From assembly GCA_045106235.1 (NCBI GenBank), contig JBGCEJ010000015.1, positions 1-64,000 on the forward strand: DNA of 64,000 bases. The letters run 5' to 3'. The notes beneath the pieces are model-generated. The model did no database searches, was not told where the DNA came from, and worked only from the letters and a program-made list of their open reading frames with translations. Below, piece by piece: positions 1-11,100 of the stretch. The translations under genes and the position numbers were made by a program. Position 1 is the stretch's first letter. Each line of letters begins with the position of its first letter. This DNA comes from UBA4427 sp045106235 (GTDB lineage: Bacteria > Myxococcota_A > UBA9160 > UBA4427).

Positions 1-3000
1 CGTGGTGCCGCCGGTACCAAACCCGGTATCCAGGCTTCCGTCGGCGTCAAAGCGGCTGACCACGAGATCATCGCCGATGAGCCCGGTTACGGCGATATCT
101 CCATTGGCTTGCACGACGAGGCTGTTGGTCTTGTGCCCCACATCAAGGATGCCGTCCCCATCAAAGCTGGGGTCCAGAACCCCGGTTGTCGTCAAGCGAA
201 TCACATGATTCTCACCGGCCGCCAGAATTCGCCCGTCAGGCAGAATCGTGACCGAACCGAGTCGTTCGTTCGTGCCGCCGAGATTCACGGTGACGATTCC
301 GTCGCCGGTACCGCTGTTGCCATCGAAGTTCACGTCCAGCACGCCTGCGCTCGTGTATTTCGCGATGAGCGAGTCGTTTCCTGCCTCGCCGACAACGACA
401 ATCGAACCATCGGTGTGAACGGCGACTTCGTAACCACCGTCGTCGAAACCTGAATCGAGGTTCACGACACCGCCGGTTCCGAAGCTGACATCGAGCGTTC
501 CATCGGCGTTGTAGCGGGCTACTGCGACGTCAGGGTAAATGTCTCCTACGACGAGGAATTTTCCGTCGCTCTGTTTCTTGATGTCTCGGATGTACTCGAT
601 TGAGGACGGATCGAAATATCCATCGTTGCCGAAGGAAGTATCCAACTGCCCATCGGGCCCAAGCTTGCCGATGACCGTGGTGTAATTTTCATCGTAAGGG
701 GTGAATAGGACGCTGCCATCGGACAGCGCCAGGGACGCCACGTTCTGGTTGTATCCGGACTCTCCGTAGCCCACAGCGACGCCACTTTCGCTCCCAAAGG
801 TGGGGGTGTCGTTGTCATCAGTTGTGATGATCGAGGCCGTTTCGATGTCGGTCGAGAAGGCGGAGCTTCCGCCGTTCGTGGATGTGCTCGCGTAGGTTCC
901 TGCGGCTCCTGTCGTCTGGTCCCAGGCCCTGAATTCAATCTCTTCACTCTGGCTTGCTATTTCGTTCGGTACAAATCGAACCAGATCAGTGGCCCGGAGG
1001 AGCAAAGCGTTGGTTGTGGAAACAGTTTCTATGCGCCGCCACGTGGATCCACCATCGAGCGAATAGTCAAAGGCCCAGGACGCGTCGACGATTGCGATGC
1101 CTTCAGGGTCGCTCGTATCGGCGTCGGTAATCAGATCTCCTGAAACGCTGCCGATGATGGAGGCGACTGTGTCCCCAGCGTTGTGAGTGTCATCTTCCGT
1201 GATCGGCGTAAAACTGGCCTGCTGGACGACTGAGACATTGTCGATGTACCCGTCCACGCTGGCAGAGCTTGACGAACTGTCCGTGAAGCTGAGCGTGCTG
1301 GTCGTCGAATCGGCCACAAAGGAAAACGTGTAGTTGAGATAGCCCGTTCCGGCGGTCGAACTGTTCTGTGTTCTCGTGAGAACATTAGTCGCGCCGTCGA
1401 CGGTGACCTGCATTTGCTGATTCAGCGACCCGCTGTCGTCGCGGTAGCTGAAGTTCAGCGTATAGCTTTCGCCGACGACGGTTGTGAAGGACTGTGACGC
1501 GGTATGAGGGCCTGCATCATCGAATTGCCCAAATCGCAGCGCATCGCCGGAGTTTGAAACGGTCCCGGTCGTCGTCCAGCCCGTGAGGTCGCCGCTCGCT
1601 AGGTCACCGTTCGAAATTAAATTGGTTCTATTGATGACGGGGGCGTCGTTCGTCCCGTCAACGCTGATATCCATCTGCATTGTTGTCTTCGGTGCGGAAT
1701 CGACGGCCCAGGCAAATATGTTTGCCGCGAGGATGTCATTCGCGGTTGCGATGATTCCGTCCCCGCTCATGTCCGTGCGGAAGATGCCTTCATCGCCAGT
1801 GAACAGGATCCAACCGTCTCCCTGCTCGCGCAGGACGATCGTTGGCTCGCCGCTGGCGGAGTCCTGCGCGATGACGACGTCGCCTGCGGCGAGGCTTGCG
1901 CTATCGAAATAGCTAATCGAACCCGAGGCGCGGATTGTGTCGCCGGAATTTCCCACTGAGCCGAATGGGCCGTTGATGATCGAGTTTCCACTCGATTCGA
2001 TTTCCCAGGTCGAACTTGCGGAGCCCCCGATGACCAGGCCAAAATGCTCCGCGATCGAGTCATAGCTCGTGCCATCGTTTGTTGAGATGATGATGCCACC
2101 GGCGCTCACCCAAGTGTCAAGTGTGGCGAGTTCTCCGGCGTCGAGACTGCCATCACTCACGTATCCGCCGAAGTAGATTTCACCCTGAGCCAAGTAGGCG
2201 GCGTCGATTGTGGAATCAGTCGACTCGAATTGGATATTAGCTGGGTAGGTCCCTGACGGCCCGAAATTGGCCGTGTTCGACAGAATCAAATCCGTGCTGG
2301 TGAGATAGGTCGAATCCAGGTTGTAGCTGCTGAATTCTCCAGGGAGGACATTGACAGATTGATTCCCTGAATTCACATAGAACTCAAAGGAAGCATAGTC
2401 TGCACCATTGTCATTTCCGGCGGGCAGGAAGGTGAGGTCTCCGGCATCGAGTTCGGCGTAGCTGATTGTTTGGCCCGTAACGACTGGGGCACCACCCAGC
2501 TGGAGGGACCCCGCGGAGGGGAGTGCGGTGATCGTGATGTCGCGGAGTTCCGTGCCGACGACCCCTGTGAAATCGAAGTCTGAAGGTCCGTAGGTGAACG
2601 CTGTGGATTCGGTTGCGGTTGTGGTTCCGTTTTCGCTGGAAGCGACATTGACGACGATTGAGGCCGTTCCTGTATCAGTACCGCCGTCTGCCACGCCGTC
2701 GCCGTCGACCAGAATCAGGTCGATGCTGCGGGATCCGAAAACACTCGCTGTCGACTCAAATCGGAGGCTCTGGACCGCAGTCTCGACACGTTCGATCGTG
2801 GAGTCTGAATTGAGTGTGAGGGTCAAGCCGCTTGTGCTTGTCCCGGTGAGGGTGCCGATCGCCGTGCCACTTACACTGAGAACCGAGCCGTCCGATAGGC
2901 CCGCTGAGAGACTGACGGCGCCACTTGTGTCGAAGCTGAGGAGATCGCCGGAAACGAAACCGTTTCCGGTGAGCGTCAGCGTACCGCCGTCGAAGTTGCT

Positions 3001-6000
3001 GGAGTCGGAATCGAAGATCTCGAAAGCGCGCACGGCATCGAGGGAGAGGGGATTGCCGTTGTTGAGTGCGAGAAGGTAATCGTCGGAGATGTGATTGAGG
3101 TTGGGGGCATCGTTGACGGATTCAACCGTGATGGCGACGGTCGCGCTCGATTCAGAATTTTCCGTCGCGATCGCGGTGATTTCGGCAGCCGAGAGAGCAC
3201 GGTCGTAGATACGGGCGTCGTCGATGAGGCCGTCGAACGCGAATGCGGATTCGTTAAAACCATGATATCCGATCGTTGTCTCCGTTCCTCGTCCATAGAC
3301 GATGGACTCAGTCTCGACAGACGAGTTGACTTGGATTCCGTCGATGTAAAGGCGGAAAGAGTCCCCTGCATCATCGAAAGTGAGTGCGATGTGGGACCAG
3401 CCTACGGATAAGGTTTCGGATGTAGTCAGCCAGTTGATTCCGCTTGCGCCGTAGTAGAGCGCGGAGAGGGTGCCAGTAGTGTTGACCCTCAAAGCGATAT
3501 TGTCTCCCAAAGAAATGACTTCTTGGTCGCTGCCGAGATTCGGGTTGATCCAGGCGGAGAGGGTCACATCCGTTGGGTTGCTGAACATCCCGGGGATCTC
3601 AACATAGTGCCCGGATCCGTCTAGACTCAGTACGTCGCCTCGCTCGGCGTCGGTCGTGGTGGTGTTTGTGTCGTCCCCGACGATGGCGCCTTGTTGCGAG
3701 AGGCCGGCGCTTTGATCGTTGAGAGATCCGCCCTCGAAGGTGTAGTGTCCCTGCATGTCGGCGTTGAACGAGGTTGTCATGTTGAGGGTGACGCTGCCAA
3801 CGTAGTCAGCATTGGGTGTAAAGGTCATGCCTTCAAAAGCTGCATTGAGATCGGCTTCTGTCCCTTGCAGGGTCATGAAATAGCTGCCATTCGAGCCACC
3901 GAGAATCGAAATGCCCGTTGTCTGCGCGAGGGTCAGGCTGCCGTTGTCAACCGAAAGGAAGACTTGAAGTCGGCTGTTTGTGGAATCATCCGAATCACTC
4001 ACCGTGACGGTGTTCCCGTTCGCGTTGCTAAATGTTAGGACTTCATCCTCGTTGATTGTCTGTGGCCCCGGAACTGACTGGATTGGATCGATCGCATCAT
4101 CGACTGCGATCGACATGGTCTCCACGTAGCTCGCTCCCCCGGCGTCCGTTGTGCGAATCTGAATGTCGTGGGAAGTTGCGTCCTCGTAGTCGATCTTCGA
4201 ACCATCGGCGACGGTAATTTCGCCGGTGGATTCGTTGATCGCGAAGCGGCCGTCGGCGTCATTATCGAGGCTGAAGGTGTAACTGGAGAGGACTTCGCTG
4301 GCGTCCCACTCGATGACGTAGGCCAGTGAGCTGGGCTCGTTGTCGTCGGCCCATGTTCCATCTGCCTGGATTCGCGCGTAATCTTCGCCGGTCGCTTCGG
4401 ACTGCCCAAAGGCGGGCGCAAAGGCTCCGGGAGCCGGTGAACCGCCGCTTCCGCCCGTCCAGAATTGATTCTCAGATTCGACGTCCCCGTCCAGCCAATG
4501 CCAGTTTCCATCGTTGTTCGTATCGATTGTGCCGAGCCATATATCCTGGCCCGAATCGACAGCGTATTGCTGAATCAGCTCGTTCTCATAGGCGGAGCGG
4601 ATAGTGACGAGTTGTCCCGATACGCCATTGAGTGAAGCGCCGGTCGCGGCTGCGAGCGCATCGTCAAAGAACGAGCCTGTATCGACGAGACGGTAAAACT
4701 TCCCGGTTGCCGCGTCGTAGTCGAGGGTTGAGTCGTCGTTCAGGATCGTTCCGATGGCTTGCGGGATTTCGATGACCCGAACGTTTGAGATGTACGGCCC
4801 CGAGACGCCGCTGTCGAGTGACGCTAACTGCAGCGTCGTTGAAGCGTCATCGGCTGTAAAAGTCATGGAGTAGGGGTTGAATGCACCGCCGCTGCCCCAG
4901 ACGAAATTGTCCGGCTCTTCCATGGAAAAATCGCTGCTCTCTCCGTCAGCGGATACCCGTAGGTTTGCCGGTTGGCCGGTCACAGCAAAGTCGCCGCTCA
5001 TCTCGAAGATGATTTGGTACTGACGTCCTGGTTCGGTCGAGAGTGTCTGCTCGATGACTCCAGCCGTACTTCCATTCAGGTCAATGACGACGCCACCGCC
5101 GGGTGCAGTCGTCCAGTCTCGGGTGAACGTATCGACATCACCCGCTGCGACGGTCCATTCGCCCAGAGCACTTCCCGCGTCCGCTCCGCTGGAGTTGTAC
5201 CGGGTGAAGCCGGGGCTTGTACCCTGATCGCCGGATTCCGTGAAGAGGCCATCATTGACGATGTCCTCGGGCGCATCCGGATCGCTCGGCATGACGAAGC
5301 CGACCCGGGCTCCATCGCCCGCATTCTCGCTCACGTGGAGATCGCCTATGACTGTACTTGCGGTGAAGCCCGTCGCGGCATCACCTGTCCCTTCGACGAT
5401 ATGGAAGTTCGAAAGGGAATAGTCGTCTTGGTTGTTATAAGCAGAGTCTGACGTCCGGACGTAGAAACTGTTGTCAATGTACCAGTCGATATTCGCGGTA
5501 ATCGTATCCGTCGCGAAGGTCACGCCATCATATTGGTACTCAAGAGTCGTGCCGTTGACGTAGAAGCCGAACTCGCCGCCGGGGGCGTAGTTAACGGAGT
5601 AGGTTCCGGTGGTTGTACCGTTGTGTCTGACGTCGACGTCGTTCTGGCCGCCGATGTGGTCGACGAAAATGGCGTATTCAGGGTCTGTGTAGTCTGAATT
5701 CGTCTCGGTAGAACCAAGGCCTACCGTCCACGCGAAATTTGTTGTGTTGTCGAGTGTGAATCGGACCGTGTAGTCGTCTGTGAAGCCCAGTGTCGATAGG
5801 TTGTCCGAGTTGATCTGTGACGTCCAGCCATCTGCCTGACCGTCGTCGTGGACGTAGGTGAGGGTGTTGCCGTCGGCGCTGACACCGCCAGTTGGGTTGG
5901 TCCAGCTACGGATCTCTCCGACCTGGGCGATGCTGAGGTTATTCCCGCTGACGACGTCGACGATTTGGGTTGAGTCCGCGCCGGTGAGGCCATCCATTTG

Positions 6001-9000
6001 CCAGTTGGCGACAAGGCCGGCTGGCAAACTGGCGCTATCGTATTTTTGCTGATGACTCAGCTCGATTTCCGGGTTCGTCCGCGCTTCGCTCCAGATGCGG
6101 AAATCGTAGAGCTCGCCGTGGAAGGCCTGGGTCGCAATCTTTCCACTGGAAGGACTGCCTTGTCCGATCGTGAGGGCGCCGTTTGCGCCGATCGTGTGTC
6201 CGGCGGCGACGATCCCGGAACCGCGATACTCGCCGTCTATGTAGAGCTTGGCATCGCCACTGGTGTTGTCCCATGAGATCGAGACACTGTGCGGCGCTCC
6301 GTCAACTAGATCGGAAACATTGTCCAGAAGGACGACGTCGCCGCCGACCCCGAAGATCAAATTGTTACCACTCGTGAGGTAGGCGCGAGCCTCATGATCT
6401 TCGCCGGCGATCGAGTAGCTAAACAGGTGGGGTGCGTCGGCATCGGAGTTGTCGAGCGTCAGGTTGACTTCCACGGTCAGGCTCGTGAGCCCGCCGAGGA
6501 TTGTCCCGCCGTCGTCGGCTATGAGGTAGGCGTCGTTCCCGCCGTCTGTGTTGAGCTCGATCCCGCTCGAAATGTGGGTCGGGCTCGGATCCGGCGCGAT
6601 TAGAACGGTCGTGGATCCGGTTGCCGTCTTCGCGCCCCCTGAGCCTTGGGATGTGACGTTGCCGTCGTCGAAGGTCCAGTTCATCACGGCGATTGCGGGG
6701 GGAGTCTCGCTTGTGTTGCTGTAGGCGATCTGGCGCATCGCCGAATTGACGAGGGCGTTCGTCGCGTTTCCGTTGAAGGTCAGGGTGAGCGAACCCGCTG
6801 TGTTCACGGTGACGGATCCGATTGTCACGCCATCAACGGTGAGATTGTTGCTCCCTTGAGTCAACGTAAGCAAGGTGCCCGAGCTCGTGAAGACGTCGTC
6901 TGAGCTTGCGCCGCCATTGCGGGCAATCGTTAGTGAGGCGCCATCGAAATTGTCTGCTGCAGAAAGTTCTGAATCTAGGATCTGGACGTCGGCGTCGAGC
7001 ACGACCGCGTCACCGCCCTCAATAAAGGTCGGGTTTCCATCAAGCGTATTGACGAGTGCGAATTCTTGGATGAGAGCACCGTCTGCACCATATCGAGCGA
7101 TGAACGCGGTCCCAGCAGAGTCGATACTGGTGTTGCCGGCGACGATGATTGTACCGTCTTCATCGATGACGAGTGTCTTAATGGCGTCGGTGGCTCCATT
7201 CAGATTGTTTCGGACTAAGCCGTCTCCGTCGAAAGATGAATCGAGCTGCCCGTCGACGTCGAGTCGGAAGATTGAGAGATCGTTATTCGAGCCGTTGTAG
7301 GCGCTTCCGGCAACAACGATTTTCCCGTCTGCCTGAATCGCGATGGCATCGACTTGCTCATGGGGGCTCCCGGCCGCAACCGTCGAGATGCCCGTTGTGC
7401 CGAAATTTTCGTCAAGTTCACCGTCGGGGTTGAGGCGGAGAACGACCGAGTCATAGTTACTCGTGCCGTAGGACAGGCCGCCGACAACGATTCGCCCGCC
7501 GGCATCGACGGTGATGGCCTGGGCTGTGTCCCAATTTCCGCCGTCATACGCAAATACGCCGTCTCCATTGAAGCTGGTGTCATCGCTGCCGTCGACGTTA
7601 AGTCGGAGGACGACGAGGTCTCGGTCGGTTCCATTCTCAGACTGGCCTGCAATCAGGATTTTCCCGTCGGGCTGGAGCGCGATGGCGTTTCCGCGGTCGT
7701 CGTTGGTCGTGAGCATGAGGACGCGAACGCCGTCGCCATCAAAGGTTGTGTCGAGGACGCCGTTCGAATCAATCCGCGCTGCGAAGATTTGTTCGTCACC
7801 AGAGAACGTGGCGTAGCCCGTCACAACGATGCCGCCGTCGTCTTGCAGGACCATGTCTTCAATGTAGTCCGTGCTTGTTACGGACACATCGAAGGTCAGC
7901 ATCCCGTCGCCCGCGAAGCTCGTGTCGAGGTCGCCGTTGGTGTCGTAGCGCATGATGATGCTGTCGAGGCTTGATGTCGGGGAATAGCCGCCTGCGACGA
8001 GGATCTTTCCGTCGGGCTGCAGAAGGATGGAGGCGGGGAGCTCGTTATTTGCGGTAACGGCGTTGTAGACGTATCCGTCGGTGCCGAAGCTGGTGTCGAG
8101 CGTGCCATCTGTGTTGTAGCGGACGAGGGCGTAGTCGATATCTTGGCCGCTCTCCGCCGTGTTTGCGCTCGCCAATCCAACGAGCTTGCCGTCCGGTTGA
8201 ATGACGACATCAACGAGCGCTGCGCTGAGACCCTCGAACGTAGTTTCAGCCACGCCGTCGCCGACGCTGAAGGTCGGCGCATCGTTTTCCGCGTCGACGG
8301 TGATGTTAACCGTCCCGACGTTTTGGCCGGATGCGATCGCGGAGACTTCATCCGCTTCAAGTGCGCTGTCGTAGATTCGGAGAGAATCGAGGGCGCCTCC
8401 AAAGAAGCGGTCAGCACCCAAGTCCTCTCTCGCGCCCAGGTAGAGCCCGCCTGCCGGATCGAATGAGCCCGTACCGCGTGTCGCATCTGTTGCTACGGAG
8501 ACACCATCGATGAAGACTTCGATGCCGTCGGCGCCGGCGCTCACGGTATAGGTATGCCAGCCGGTCCCGATCAGCGAGGTCGCGTCGATTTGAAGCGCGA
8601 CGTTGTCGAGGGTGTCGTCAGAGTCCCGCAGCACCGTTCGAAGGACATTGGGGTCAGTCCCATGTGACGCTTCGTTCAGGAAGACGTTTAAGCTATTCGT
8701 GGCGTTGACGTCGCCGTGACTATAGAGGTATTGAAAGAGCGTCCCGCTATTGCCGTCGACCTTGAAGTCGAAAGACATTGTGAATTCAGACCCGTAACTG
8801 ACGTCGGGAATAAGGGCGTAGTCTTCGGTTGAGTCATCGAATGCGAGGCCGCTGCCGACGTCGGCGGCGACTGGGGAAGTGCCGTAGAGCACGCCATCCG
8901 CGCCGCCAATGGCGTCTTGTACGCCGCCGTCGAGGCCCCAGTAGTGCTGGACGCCGCTGCCTGAATCGATCGCGACATAGTCGAAGCTGTCTGCGCCCGT

Positions 9001-11100
9001 GTAGCCGGAAGAGGGCGTATACGTGACTGTTCCGTCGCCGTTGTCGACGACCGTGCCGTTGCTCGGCTGAGTGAACTCGGCGACGGTGATGGGATCTCCA
9101 TCGGGATCCGTATCGTTCGCGGTCAGGTCGAGAATGATCGATCCGTTTTCATCCACGTTGACGGTGTCATCGACCGCCGTGGGCGCTTCGTTTTCTCCCC
9201 CAACGACGGGAGCCGCGAGGATATTGATCGTGTAGTCCTCGACTTCCCCGAATGAGAGGACGCCTTCGGACGACGGTGCACTTTGATAACTGACGCTCAC
9301 ACGCATGACCGTATTGCCGAGTGTCGCTCCGGCGGGCACGTCGATCGAGATCGTGTGTGGGCCGTTGCTTCCAGTATTGGCGACGACCGTGTAGGTCTCG
9401 CCTGCGTCAGTGAAGTCACCGTCGCGATTCCAATCGAACCAAGCGTTGACGTAATCCTGGCTGTCGGAATTGATGTTCACGGTGAGGTCGTAGGTAGATC
9501 CGGCCTCGACTGTTCCGGTTTGGCCCGTGTAGTCTCCGTAGCCTCCGGCGTTAGCAACTGTTGTGTTGTTAATTCCCGCGAAGCTGACGCCAGTGATCCA
9601 TTCGAAGTAGTTGTTAGCGCCATTGGATTCGGGGTATGTCAAACTTCCTGAAGTGTTGAAGAGTTCGGTAACGTCTGAACTCGAAAGGGCTCGGTCGTAA
9701 AGCCGGACTTCGTCAAGCTTCCCGTCGTAGGTTTCCGGCGCTCCGGTGCTGCCCCCCATCGTGAGGATTTCGGCATTGTCGATGCTGCCGAGCGCTAGGG
9801 TTTCTGAATCGATGAGGCTGCCGTCGACGTACAGCTCGAAGAGGTTCCCCGTTCGGACAGCCGTGAAAAGGTGCCATTCTCCGTCGAACTCACCGGTTCC
9901 GTTGAGTGCGACGCTCGATGTGCCGTCGCTCACGACAAGATTGATATCGTTCGCAGAGTCTGCGAAGGTGACGAATCCGGGGGCTATGCCGGAATCCAAT
10001 TTCCTGACAATTCGGGCTTGAGACGTGGGTGTCGTCGAGGTGTTGTACCAGTAGCTGACAGTAAAATCGCCGCTTCCGAAATCGAGGTTCGCCGAGTCGG
10101 CGACGGTTAGGATGTCATCGCCTCCGTCCGCGAATTCGAGTGCTTCGCCGAGGATACCCGTGACGCGGGAGGGCGCCGGCGTGCCAGAGAGCGTCCCCGT
10201 ATCGTCGCCTCCGGCTTCGTCGATGGCGACGGATCCGCTGCCTTCGTCAAAGAGGTAGTGGGCGACGAGGCCGCTCTCGATATCGAGTGTGCCGACCCAG
10301 TTGTTGTGCCATGCGTCCTGTTCGAGGGTGGCTGCTTCGATTTCGCCGACGCGGTATTCGAGATCCCAGTCTCCGCCTAGCGCGGCGGCGCCCGTGAGGT
10401 CCGTACTGGCGGCGATGTCCGCGCCCGTGAGGTCCGCGAGGGAAGTGACGAGACTCTTTCCTTCGTTCGTCGACGCGAGGTCGCAACCGTAGATCAGAAT
10501 GTCCGCGTCTTCGCGAAGCGAGGTCGACCAGCCTTCGATCTCGTCTCGGCGCGCCGTGAGGCTAGCGGCGTCGAGGTATCCGTCCCCGAGCTGAACCGAG
10601 CCATCCTCGCCATGGGCGATAAGATGGATGGCATCGATCTCTGTGCGGTCCGCGAGGGCTTCCGTGATTTGCTCGAGGCCGTCGCGGTCTTCGGACAAGA
10701 CGATGACTTCGATGGACCGGCTTGTGGTGTCGTCTTCGCCGAAGAGGTCGACCAAAAGGCGGTCATATCCCTCGACCCCCGCGTCGACGAAGACGATTTC
10801 CTGGGTGGCGGTTTCAGACTCGGCGCCGGAGGAAAGGTCGAAGGTTTGATTCTCGTCTCGCATAGCGAGGCGGGCGATTTCTTCGGCACTGATCTGTTGT
10901 TCGATCGCTTCGCCGGTTCCGTTTTCGCCTGCGTCTTGAAGGGTCCAGGTCGAAAGCAGAACACGCGCTTCGAGTTCTTCGAGCTCGGCGGGGCGCGAGG
11001 AGGCGCCTTTCCCTCGAGCCTGCTTGTCGGACGCCGGATCGGCGGGAGCATCCGCTTGTGGAGCGGAGGGGCGCTTTGGGGGTCGAGATTTTTTACTCAA
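1..11100 (-). CDS. Giant multidomain surface/adhesin-like protein (DUF4347, LamG, CTLD, delta-60 repeats); C-terminus beyond left edge
   Basis: A single reading frame stays open for 3,700 codons and leaves the window, so the C-terminus is missing. The proposed start is a TTG at 11100 with GAGG five bases upstream. It puts a LEPR-XLL-like motif (EELEARVLL) at residues 41-49, where giant surface proteins carry it. In order I see DUF4347 (about 100-255, with HLIAHGEDG and IYGCDLAST), LamG-like domains (about 272-484, 718-925, 1509-1674 and 2448-2639) and a GEVEDY-type module (496-626). Cadherin-like segments lie near 634-707, 2271-2335 and 2833-2915. Seven delta-60 repeats (QPDGK...RYNxDGxLDTSFG) span 941-1350. 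DUF642/choice-of-anchor-like modules lie at 1949-2109 and 3158-3290, and a C-type lectin-like domain at 2134-2267. At least five more delta-60 repeats run from 3437 to the edge. Cell-surface adhesion is inferred. No export signal can be judged without the C-terminus. Confidence 0.9.
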   Translation of the reverse strand, partial: MSKKSRPPKRPSAPQADAPADPASDKQARGKGASSRPAELEELEARVLLSTWTLQDAGENGTGEAIEQQISAEEIARLAMRDENQTFDLSSGAESETATQEIVFVDAGVEGYDRLLVDLFGEDDTTSRSIEVIVLSEDRDGLEQITEALADRTEIDAIHLIAHGEDGSVQLGDGYLDAASLTARRDEIEGWSTSLREDADILIYGCDLASTNEGKSLVTSLADLTGADIAASTDLTGAAALGGDWDLEYRVGEIEAATLEQDAWHNNWVGTLDIESGLVAHYLFDEGSGSVAIDEAGGDDTGTLSGTPAPSRVTGILGEALEFADGGDDILTVADSANLDFGSGDFTVSYWYNTSTTPTSQARIVRKLDSGIAPGFVTFADSANDINLVVSDGTSSVALNGTGEFDGEWHLFTAVRTGNLFELYVDGSLIDSETLALGSIDNAEILTMGGSTGAPETYDGKLDEVRLYDRALSSSDVTELFNTSGSLTYPESNGANNYFEWITGVSFAGINNTTVANAGGYGDYTGQTGTVEAGSTYDLTVNINSDSQDYVNAWFDWNRDGDFTDAGETYTVVANTGSNGPHTISIDVPAGATLGNTVMRVSVSYQSAPSSEGVLSFGEVEDYTINILAAPVVGGENEAPTAVDDTVNVDENGSIILDLTANDTDPDGDPITVAEFTQPSNGTVVDNGDGTVTYTPSSGYTGADSFDYVAIDSGSGVQHYWGLDGGVQDAIGGADGVLYGTSPVAADVGSGLAFDDSTEDYALIPDVSYGSEFTMSFDFKVDGNSGTLFQYLYSHGDVNATNSLNVFLNEASHGTDPNVLRTVLRDSDDTLDNVALQIDATSLIGTGWHTYTVSAGADGIEVFIDGVSVATDATRGTGSFDPAGGLYLGAREDLGADRFFGGALDSLRIYDSALEADEVSAIASGQNVGTVNITVDAENDAPTFSVGDGVAETTFEGLSAALVDVVIQPDGKLVGLASANTAESGQDIDYALVRYNTDGTLDTSFGTDGYVYNAVTANNELPASILLQPDGKILVAGGYSPTSSLDSIIMRYDTNGDLDTSFAGDGMLTFDVSVTSTDYIEDMVLQDDGGIVVTGYATFSGDEQIFAARIDSNGVLDTTFDGDGVRVLMLTTNDDRGNAIALQPDGKILIAGQSENGTDRDLVVLRLNVDGSDDTSFNGDGVFAYDGGNWDTAQAITVDAGGRIVVGGLSYGTSNYDSVVLRLNPDGELDENFGTTGISTVAAGSPHEQVDAIAIQADGKIVVAGSAYNGSNNDLSIFRLDVDGQLDSSFDGDGLVRNNLNGATDAIKTLVIDEDGTIIVAGNTSIDSAGTAFIARYGADGALIQEFALVNTLDGNPTFIEGGDAVVLDADVQILDSELSAADNFDGASLTIARNGGASSDDVFTSSGTLLTLTQGSNNLTVDGVTIGSVTVNTAGSLTLTFNGNATNALVNSAMRQIAYSNTSETPPAIAVMNWTFDDGNVTSQGSGGAKTATGSTTVLIAPDPSPTHISSGIELNTDGGNDAYLIADDGGTILGGLTSLTVEVNLTLDNSDADAPHLFSYSIAGEDHEARAYLTSGNNLIFGVGGDVVLLDNVSDLVDGAPHSVSISWDNTSGDAKLYIDGEYRGSGIVAAGHTIGANGALTIGQGSPSSGKIATQAFHGELYDFRIWSEARTNPEIELSHQQKYDSASLPAGLVANWQMDGLTGADSTQIVDVVSGNNLSIAQVGEIRSWTNPTGGVSADGNTLTYVHDDGQADGWTSQINSDNLSTLGFTDDYTVRFTLDNTTNFAWTVGLGSTETNSDYTDPEYAIFVDHIGGQNDVDVRHNGTTTGTYSVNYAPGGEFGFYVNGTTLEYQYDGVTFATDTITANIDWYIDNSFYVRTSDSAYNNQDDYSLSNFHIVEGTGDAATGFTASTVIGDLHVSENAGDGARVGFVMPSDPDAPEDIVNDGLFTESGDQGTSPGFTRYNSSGADAGSALGEWTVAAGDVDTFTRDWTTAPGGGVVIDLNGSTAGVIEQTLSTEPGRQYQIIFEMSGDFAVTGQPANLRVSADGESSDFSMEEPDNFVWGSGGAFNPYSMTFTADDASTTLQLASLDSGVSGPYISNVRVIEIPQAIGTILNDDSTLDYDAATGKFYRLVDTGSFFDDALAAATGASLNGVSGQLVTIRSAYENELIQQYAVDSGQDIWLGTIDTNNDGNWHWLDGDVESENQFWTGGSGGSPAPGAFAPAFGQSEATGEDYARIQADGTWADDNEPSSLAYVIEWDASEVLSSYTFSLDNDADGRFAINESTGEITVADGSKIDYEDATSHDIQIRTTDAGGASYVETMSIAVDDAIDPIQSVPGPQTINEDEVLTFSNANGNTVTVSDSDDSTNSRLQVFLSVDNGSLTLAQTTGISILGGSNGSYFMTLQGTEADLNAAFEGMTFTPNADYVGSVTLNMTTSFNADMQGHYTFEGGSLNDQSAGLSQQGAIVGDDTNTTTTDAERGDVLSLDGSGHYVEIPGMFSNPTDVTLSAWINPNLGSDQEVISLGDNIALRVNTTGTLSALYYGASGINWLTTSETLSVGWSHIALTFDDAGDSFRLYIDGIQVNSSVETESIVYGRGTETTIGYHGFNESAFAFDGLIDDARIYDRALSAAEITAIATENSESSATVAITVESVNDAPNLNHISDDYLLALNNGNPLSLDAVRAFEIFDSDSSNFDGGTLTLTGNGFVSGDLLSFDTSGAVSLSAGLSDGSVLSVSGTAIGTLTGTSTSGLTLTLNSDSTIERVETAVQSLRFESTASVFGSRSIDLILVDGDGVADGGTDTGTASIVVNVASSENGTTTATESTAFTYGPSDFDFTGVVGTELRDITITALPSAGSLQLGGAPVVTGQTISYAELDAGDLTFLPAGNDNGADYASFEFYVNSGNQSVNVLPGEFSSYNLDSTYLTSTDLILSNTANFGPSGTYPANIQFESTDSTIDAAYLAQGEIYFGGYVSDGSLDAGELATLDTWVSAGGIIISTNDGTSYDSIAEHFGLVIGGSASSTWEIESSGNSIINGPFGSVGNSGDTIRASGSISYFDSASLAAGDVVIAQDSASGEPTIVLREQGDGWILFTGDEGIFRTDMSGDGIIATANDILAANIFAWAVDSAPKTTMQMDISVDGTNDAPVINRTNLISNGDLASGDLTGWTTTGTVSNSGDALRFGQFDDAGPHTASQSFTTVVGESYTLNFSYRDDSGSLNQQMQVTVDGATNVLTRTQNSSTAGTGYLNYTFSFVADSTTSTLSFTDSSSSSASVDGYIDNVSVVQQASFTPITEDDTHNAGDTVASIIGSVSGDLITDADTSDPEGIAIVDASWAFDYSLDGGSTWRRIETVSTTNALLLRATDLVRFVPNEIASQSEEIEFRAWDQTTGAAGTYASTSTNGGSSAFSTDIETASIITTDDNDTPTFGSESGVAVGYGESGYNQNVASLALSDGSVLFTPYDENYTTVIGKLGPDGQLDTSFGNDGYFDPSSIEYIRDIKKQSDGKFLVVGDIYPDVAVARYNADGTLDVSFGTGGVVNLDSGFDDGGYEVAVHTDGSIVVVGEAGNDSLIAKYTSAGVLDVNFDGNSGTGDGIVTVNLGGTNERLGSVTILPDGRILAAGENHVIRLTTTGVLDPSFDGDGILDVGHKTNSLVVQANGDIAVTGLIGDDLVVSRFDADGSLDTGFGTGGTT

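Noticed and set aside
1..11050. Many short frames on both strands within the first 11 kb
   Set aside because: They lie in the shadow of one continuous minus-strand frame that encodes recognisable domains throughout.
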